A stretch of 11,361 bases of DNA, from NCBI GenBank assembly GCA_023423015.1, contig JAFAGE010000285.1:1-11361 (forward strand), in the 5' to 3' direction. The translations under genes and the position numbers were made by a program. The notes beneath the pieces were generated by a model. The model searched no databases, was not told the DNA's origin, and worked only from the letters and a program-made list of their open reading frames with translations. Source of the DNA: Bacteroidota bacterium. GTDB taxonomy: Bacteria; Bacteroidota; Bacteroidia; Chitinophagales; Chitinophagaceae. Positions 8,100 to 11,361 of this stretch are shown here, in pieces. The stretch's first letter is position 1; each line of letters opens with the position of its first letter.

Positions 8100-8116
8100 A
8101 GAATTATTTCAATTCT
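8100..8116. terminator. short AT-rich inverted repeat at the convergent gene ends
   Basis: AGAATT and AATTCT form a perfect 6-bp stem with a 5-base loop between the converging lipocalin and RidA genes, overlapping the RidA stop codon. It is AT-only apart from one G-C pair and has no T run, so any role as a bidirectional terminator is doubtful. Confidence 0.2.
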
Positions 8117-8643
8117 ACGATCATTTCAATTTCTACTGCAATATTCGAAGGCAGCGAACCTACACCTACAGCTGAACGGGCATGTTTGCCAGCTTCTCCG
8201 AATACTTCAACCATAAAGTCGCTGAATCCGTTCATCACTTTCGGTTGTTGGTCGAATTGGGGGATTGCATTCACCATCCCTAATACCTTTACAATCCGTT
8301 TTACTTTGTTGAGATCGCCGATCTGGCCCTTGAGTGCTTCGAGCAATCGAATGCCGGTGAGGCGGGCTGCTTTCTGAGCCTCCTCGATCGTTACATCGGA
8401 ACCCACTTTGCCGGTAATGAACTTGCCATCGTCCTGCAAAGGACCTTGTCCGCTTAAAAATACCAGTTTGCCGGTTTGTACTGCAGGCACGTAGTTCGCT
8501 ACCGGGGTGGGTGGCTTTTTCAGCTCGATACCGAGTTCCTTCAATTTCTTTTCAGGGTCAACTTTCTGTGCATAAGAAGCAGTTGTCAATGCAACAGTTA
8601 CCAGGGTGGCCACACCCAATCGCTTAAAAATTGTCATCATCAT
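8104..8643 (-). CDS. exported RidA-family (YjgF/YER057c/UK114) protein
   Basis: RidA proteins hydrolyse reactive enamines and imines formed by PLP enzymes and usually act as cytosolic trimers. This one is 179 residues, compared with about 130 for classical RidA. The extra length is a signal peptide (about 1-25, ending ASYAQ) and a short linker. The core begins LKELGIELKKPPTPVANY, typical of the RidA-like subgroup often annotated as cd02199. The catalytic pair is present: Arg156 in ARSAVGVGSLP and Glu171 in VEIEMIVEL, 15 apart as in E. coli RidA (Arg105 and Glu120). Tyr51 fits the substrate-pocket Tyr17. The enzyme should therefore be active but in the periplasm. Three ATGs in a row (8643, 8640, 8637) make the exact start uncertain by two residues. 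It is divergent from the GH5 gene. Confidence 0.93.
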   Translation of the reverse strand: MMMTIFKRLGVATLVTVALTTASYAQKVDPEKKLKELGIELKKPPTPVANYVPAVQTGKLVFLSGQGPLQDDGKFITGKVGSDVTIEEAQKAARLTGIRLLEALKGQIGDLNKVKRIVKVLGMVNAIPQFDQQPKVMNGFSDFMVEVFGEAGKHARSAVGVGSLPSNIAVEIEMIVELK

Positions 8644-8750
8644 CAGGTTTGTTTTCAGTTGAACAGAATGGCCCGCAAGATAAGCGAAAAGCCCGCCTTA
8701 TAAAGCCTGTGTTTTGCTGTTTTGCAAGCGTTTGTATATCTTAATGTGCA
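8644..8750. promoter_or_regulatory. divergent promoter region between the RidA-like and GH5 genes
   Basis: This 107-base gap must hold the start signals of both divergent genes. For GH5, TTG at 8714-8716 and TATATCTT at 8735-8742 are 18 bases apart, a partial match to the Bacteroidota TTG-N19-TAnnTTTG layout with two mismatches in the -7 box. For the RidA gene, TATCTTGC on the minus strand (8683-8676) is a weaker match. The hexamer GCCCGC occurs twice as a direct repeat, of unknown meaning. Confidence 0.4.
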
Positions 8751-9929
8751 ATGAAATCCTGGAACCAAACCTGCATCCTGCTTGTAGCAGCAATCGTATT
8801 CTTCACATCATGCAAGAAAAATAATGATCCTTCTCCTCCGGAACGGGTAGAACGCACGACAGATTCTTCCTTTCGTGTGCCACTATCAAAAGGCATTAAT
8901 CTGTCAAACTGGTTCAATGACTACAGCGACCCGCAGCAATATGCCACCCGATTTACCGATGCACATTTTGCGTTGCTGAAGGCAAAAGGATTTACATATG
9001 TGCGTATACCGATCGGTCAGAATATCTTATTCCAACAGGGAAATCCTTCGCAGCTCAAACCATCTAACCTGGTACATGTTGAGTCGGCGGTTCAGAAAGC
9101 CATTGATCATGGGCTCGCGGTAACCATCAACTATCACACTGCAAGCGATCTTTTTGAATCAACGCTACCAACAAATACGGCGAACCAGGATAAACTTGCT
9201 GCATACTGGAAAGCGATGGCAAACCACTTCAGGAAGTATTCAACAACACAGATTTTTTTCGAAGTGTACAACGAGCCGCACGTAGCATCCAATGGAAGTT
9301 TACCCGCATCAGTAAACCGCCTGTGGTGGATGCCGGTTCAAAAGAAGCTGGTAGATGCAATAAGGTCAGAAACCCCGGATCACTTCATTATCGTTGGCGG
9401 TGAAGGGTGGAACAGCATCGAAGGATTAAAAATGCTGACACCCTACCAGCAAATAAATATCATTTACAATTTCCACTGCTACGAACCATTCTTCTTCACC
9501 CACCAGGGCGCTACGTGGACAGACGCCACGGTTGCCAAGCTGCGGAACGTGCCCTACCCTTCCTCTCCGGAACTTGTAGCTCCCATCATTGATACTTCAA
9601 CCGATGCAGATGTAATACAATACCTGACATGGTATGGGGACGACAATTGGGATGTACAGCGGATGGAAAATGTAATAAAGCAAGCCTACGATTGGGGAAA
9701 AGCAAATAAAGCCGCTATCATCTGTAACGAGTTTGGGAGTTATAAAACCTATGCTCCCCGCGAATCGCGGTTGCAGTGCATTTACGACCTCAGGTCAACG
9801 CTTGAGAAATTTGGATTCGGCTGGGCGATGTGGGAAATGGATGAAGGTTTTGGATTTATCGACTACACTGGCGAGGACAGGAGCAATTTCACCGTTGATA
9901 AGGAAGTGCTGCAGGCGTTGGGATTGTGA
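8751..9929 (+). CDS. glycoside hydrolase family 5 (cellulase-type) lipoprotein
   Basis: A 392-residue retaining beta-glycosidase of the GH5 (beta/alpha)8-barrel type, probably acting on a beta-1,4- or beta-1,3-linked glucan or related polysaccharide; specificity cannot be read from the sequence. The signal ends in lipobox FFTSC (Cys21), followed by a short Lys/Asn/Pro linker, so it should be membrane-anchored. Core landmarks in order are GINLSNWF (48-55), YVRIPIG with Arg85, INYHT with His129, VYNEPH with acid/base Glu175, FHCYEPF with His242 and Tyr244, CNEFGSYK with nucleophile Glu327, and GWAMWEMDEGFG (357-368). All expected active-site residues are present and the length is normal. No SusC/SusD or other carbohydrate genes lie beside it, so it is not in an obvious polysaccharide-utilisation locus here. 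The ATG at 8751 directly precedes the signal. The TGA stop lies within the first unit of a heptamer repeat. Confidence 0.95.
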   Translation: MKSWNQTCILLVAAIVFFTSCKKNNDPSPPERVERTTDSSFRVPLSKGINLSNWFNDYSDPQQYATRFTDAHFALLKAKGFTYVRIPIGQNILFQQGNPSQLKPSNLVHVESAVQKAIDHGLAVTINYHTASDLFESTLPTNTANQDKLAAYWKAMANHFRKYSTTQIFFEVYNEPHVASNGSLPASVNRLWWMPVQKKLVDAIRSETPDHFIIVGGEGWNSIEGLKMLTPYQQINIIYNFHCYEPFFFTHQGATWTDATVAKLRNVPYPSSPELVAPIIDTSTDADVIQYLTWYGDDNWDVQRMENVIKQAYDWGKANKAAIICNEFGSYKTYAPRESRLQCIYDLRSTLEKFGFGWAMWEMDEGFGFIDYTGEDRSNFTVDKEVLQALGL

Positions 9930-9967
9930 GACGGCAAACGTGAGGCGTGAGACGGCAGACGGCAGAC
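9926..9967 (+). repeat. six-unit 7-base tandem repeat overlapping the GH5 stop codon
   Basis: Six consecutive heptamers without gaps: GTGAGAC, GGCAAAC, GTGAGGC, GTGAGAC, GGCAGAC, GGCAGAC. All begin with G and end with C, and two alternating types (GTGAGAC and GGCAGAC) are visible. The TGA of the first unit is the stop codon of the GH5 gene. The last unit leads into the palindrome CAGACGTCTG at 9963-9972. Similar GTGAGAC-like strings are, from memory, common between genes in this lineage. Confidence 0.85.
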
Positions 9968-9968
9968 G

Positions 9969-10032
9969 TCTGTTTCTCCTTCTGTTTCTGTTTCTCATAC
10001 TCGCTCTCTTTCTCTTTCTCCTTCTGCTCCTT
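9969..10032. repeat. hexameric polypyrimidine (polypurine on the minus strand) tract
   Basis: Of 64 bases only 7 are purines. Four in-register hexamers (TTTCTC, CTTCTG, TTTCTG, TTTCTC, 9973-9996), a 10-base break and four more (TCTTTC, TCTTTC, TCCTTC, TGCTCC, 10007-10030) make it a degraded microsatellite. It follows the heptamer array directly and ends about 24 bases before the promoter element of the next gene. Reading frames across it give low-complexity Leu/Phe or Arg/Lys strings and are not genes. Confidence 0.85.
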
Positions 10033-10055
10033 AATCTTAGTCGACCCATATGCCC

Positions 10056-10063
10056 TACCTTTG
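10056..10063 (+). promoter_or_regulatory. Bacteroidota -7 promoter element of the TPR lipoprotein gene
   Basis: TACCTTTG is a perfect match to the TAnnTTTG consensus recognised by the Bacteroidota primary sigma factor. It lies 30 bases before the ATG, which would give a leader of roughly 22-25 bases. No TTG is present at the usual -33 distance (about 10034), so the promoter would rest on the -7 box, perhaps with help from the pyrimidine tract upstream. Confidence 0.55.
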
Positions 10064-10093
10064 AACTCTTCCATTCACCACAAACTTCGGGTT

Positions 10094-11361
10094 ATGAATA
10101 TTCCTTTATTCAGAACCGCCATAGTTGTTGTTTTTCTCTTTTCCTGCCGTGGAAATAATAAAATTCCTTCGAAGGAACTTATCAACGACATAAATCTGAA
10201 ACGCGGCAAACTGATTTCTTGCGGTTCTGCCGAACAACAATTCGGCAATGTAAGGTTTGACATTTCGAGTGAGCAGGTGAAAGAAAAATTTAACCTTGGT
10301 GTTAAACTCCTGCATTCATTTGAATACGACGAAGCGGAAAAAGTGTTTGCCGACATTATCGACGAACAACCAGCTTGCGCGATGGCTTATTGGGGTGTGG
10401 CAATGGCAAACTTTCATCCGCTGTGGACGCCACCTTCAAACGCTGAACTACAAAAAGGCAGCAAAGCCATCTATATCGCACATTCCCTGGAAAAGTCCGA
10501 GAAAGAAAAGGCCTTTATTTCCGCAATAGCAGCTTTCTATACAAACTATCAAACAACCAGTCACCCAAATCGCGCAAAGGCTTTTGAAAAGGCAAGTGAG
10601 AAAGTAGCGGAACAATTTCCAGACGACGACGAAGCAAAGATCTTTTATGCTTTATCGATGCTTGCTGCCGCAGATCCTGCTGATAAATCATATGTCCAAC
10701 AAAAGAAAGCAAACGGCATTCTCGAAAGTTTATATAAAAAGTATCCCGATCACCCCGGAATAGTGCATTACCTCATACATGCAAACGATTACCCGGAACT
10801 CGCTTCAGCGGCAATACCAATGGCAAACAAATATGCATCGGTTGCCCCATCATCGGCTCATGCATTACACATGCCATCGCATATATTCACACGATTAGGT
10901 ATGTGGGATGAAAGTATCCAATCGAACCTTGCTTCTGTCGATGCTGCGAAGTGTTACGCGCAAACGGCCGGAATTGCTGGTCACTGGGACGAAGAATTAC
11001 ACGCACTCGATTACCTGGTTTATGCCTACCTGCAGCAGGGGAACAACTACGAAGTGCAACGTTTAATACATTACCTCGACACAATCGAAACTGTAAGTCC
11101 AATGAATTTTAAAGTTGCATATGCCTTTGCAACGATTCCCGCGCGGTATATACTCGAAAACAGGTTGTGGCAACAGGCGGCAGCTTTGGAATTCAACGAG
11201 AAAGTTCCATGGAAACAATTCGGGTGGCAGGCGGCTATCGTACATTTTGCGCGTTCGTTGGGCTCTTCCAGAACGGGAGATTTAGTTACCGCAAAACGCG
11301 AACATAAGTCACTGGATAGCTTATACAACTCTTTTGTGCAAGCTAATGATCCATACAAAGC
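10094..11361 (+). CDS. TPR-repeat lipoprotein with conserved histidine cluster, 3' end cut off by window edge
   Basis: Open from the ATG at 10094 to the edge, 422 codons visible; relatives I recall are about 550-600 residues, so the C terminus is missing. The N terminus has a short signal with lipobox LFSC (Cys18). Helical TPR-like repeats fill the rest: FNLGVKLLHSFEYDEAEKVF (66-85) and ACAMAYWGVAMANFHPLW (94-111) are typical of a widespread, uncharacterised bacterial family. A histidine-rich block follows: HYLIHANDYP (225-234), then HALHMPSHIFTRLGMW (256-271), then ELHALDYLVYAYLQ (301-314). Substrate or partner is unknown; protein-protein binding is expected of TPRs, while the His cluster may bind metal. 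The start is supported by the lipobox and by the promoter element 30 bases upstream. No partner gene is visible in the window. Confidence 0.9.
   Translation, partial: MNIPLFRTAIVVVFLFSCRGNNKIPSKELINDINLKRGKLISCGSAEQQFGNVRFDISSEQVKEKFNLGVKLLHSFEYDEAEKVFADIIDEQPACAMAYWGVAMANFHPLWTPPSNAELQKGSKAIYIAHSLEKSEKEKAFISAIAAFYTNYQTTSHPNRAKAFEKASEKVAEQFPDDDEAKIFYALSMLAAADPADKSYVQQKKANGILESLYKKYPDHPGIVHYLIHANDYPELASAAIPMANKYASVAPSSAHALHMPSHIFTRLGMWDESIQSNLASVDAAKCYAQTAGIAGHWDEELHALDYLVYAYLQQGNNYEVQRLIHYLDTIETVSPMNFKVAYAFATIPARYILENRLWQQAAALEFNEKVPWKQFGWQAAIVHFARSLGSSRTGDLVTAKREHKSLDSLYNSFVQANDPYK

Noticed and set aside
9926..9967. CRISPR array
   Set aside because: Units are 7 bases without spacers and there are no cas genes.
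9795..10074. Minus-strand Arg/Lys-rich and Glu/Lys-rich open frames
   Set aside because: Their composition comes from the heptamer and polypyrimidine repeats read in reverse; no coding evidence.
8751..11361. Polysaccharide-utilisation locus around GH5
   Set aside because: No SusC, SusD, sensor or second glycosidase is present; the next gene is a TPR lipoprotein with its own promoter.

Overview
The window looks like chromosomal DNA of a Bacteroidota bacterium, most likely Chitinophagaceae-like (Chitinophaga/Niastella relatives). The reasons are a Bacteroidota-type MacB/FtsX permease without a fused ATPase, several short lipoprotein signals, a perfect match to the Bacteroidota -7 promoter element (TAnnTTTG) before the last gene, little sign of Shine-Dalgarno sequences, and the overall gene families. 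The lineage call is inference from sequence style; there is no rRNA or marker gene to confirm it.

Layout. Positions 1-7462 are on the minus strand. Read in transcription order they hold a small one-pass membrane protein of unknown function (7462-6863), two tandem paralogues with N-terminal TPR, FG-GAP/VCBS repeats and a C-terminal ASPIC/UnbV domain (6768-4507 and 4504-2285, only 2 bases apart), and an FtsX/MacB-type ABC permease that runs off the left edge (2152-1). Gaps of 94, 2 and 132 bases allow one operon, but hairpins in the two longer gaps may separate units. Positions 7532-8089 (plus) encode a Blc-type lipocalin lipoprotein. It converges on an exported RidA-like protein (8643-8104, minus). 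Positions 8751-9929 (plus) encode a GH5 glycoside hydrolase lipoprotein. Its stop codon lies inside a 7-base tandem repeat, which runs into a hexameric pyrimidine-rich tract. A good Bacteroidota promoter follows, then a His-rich TPR lipoprotein that runs off the right edge (10094-11361).

How the genes fit together. All eight genes encode proteins predicted to be in or beyond the inner membrane: two inner-membrane proteins, four lipoproteins and two secreted proteins. The only convincing functional unit is the paralogue pair. Its first member is a predicted lipoprotein and the second a soluble secreted version, both with the same calcium-binding propeller architecture and the same conserved cysteines, next to a permease of the kind often linked to export or envelope stress. 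The lipocalin, RidA, GH5 and TPR genes look like independent housekeeping or accessory envelope genes. No tRNA, rRNA, CRISPR, transposase or phage gene was seen. No stretch longer than 300 bases lacks a gene; the longest gap is 9930-10093.
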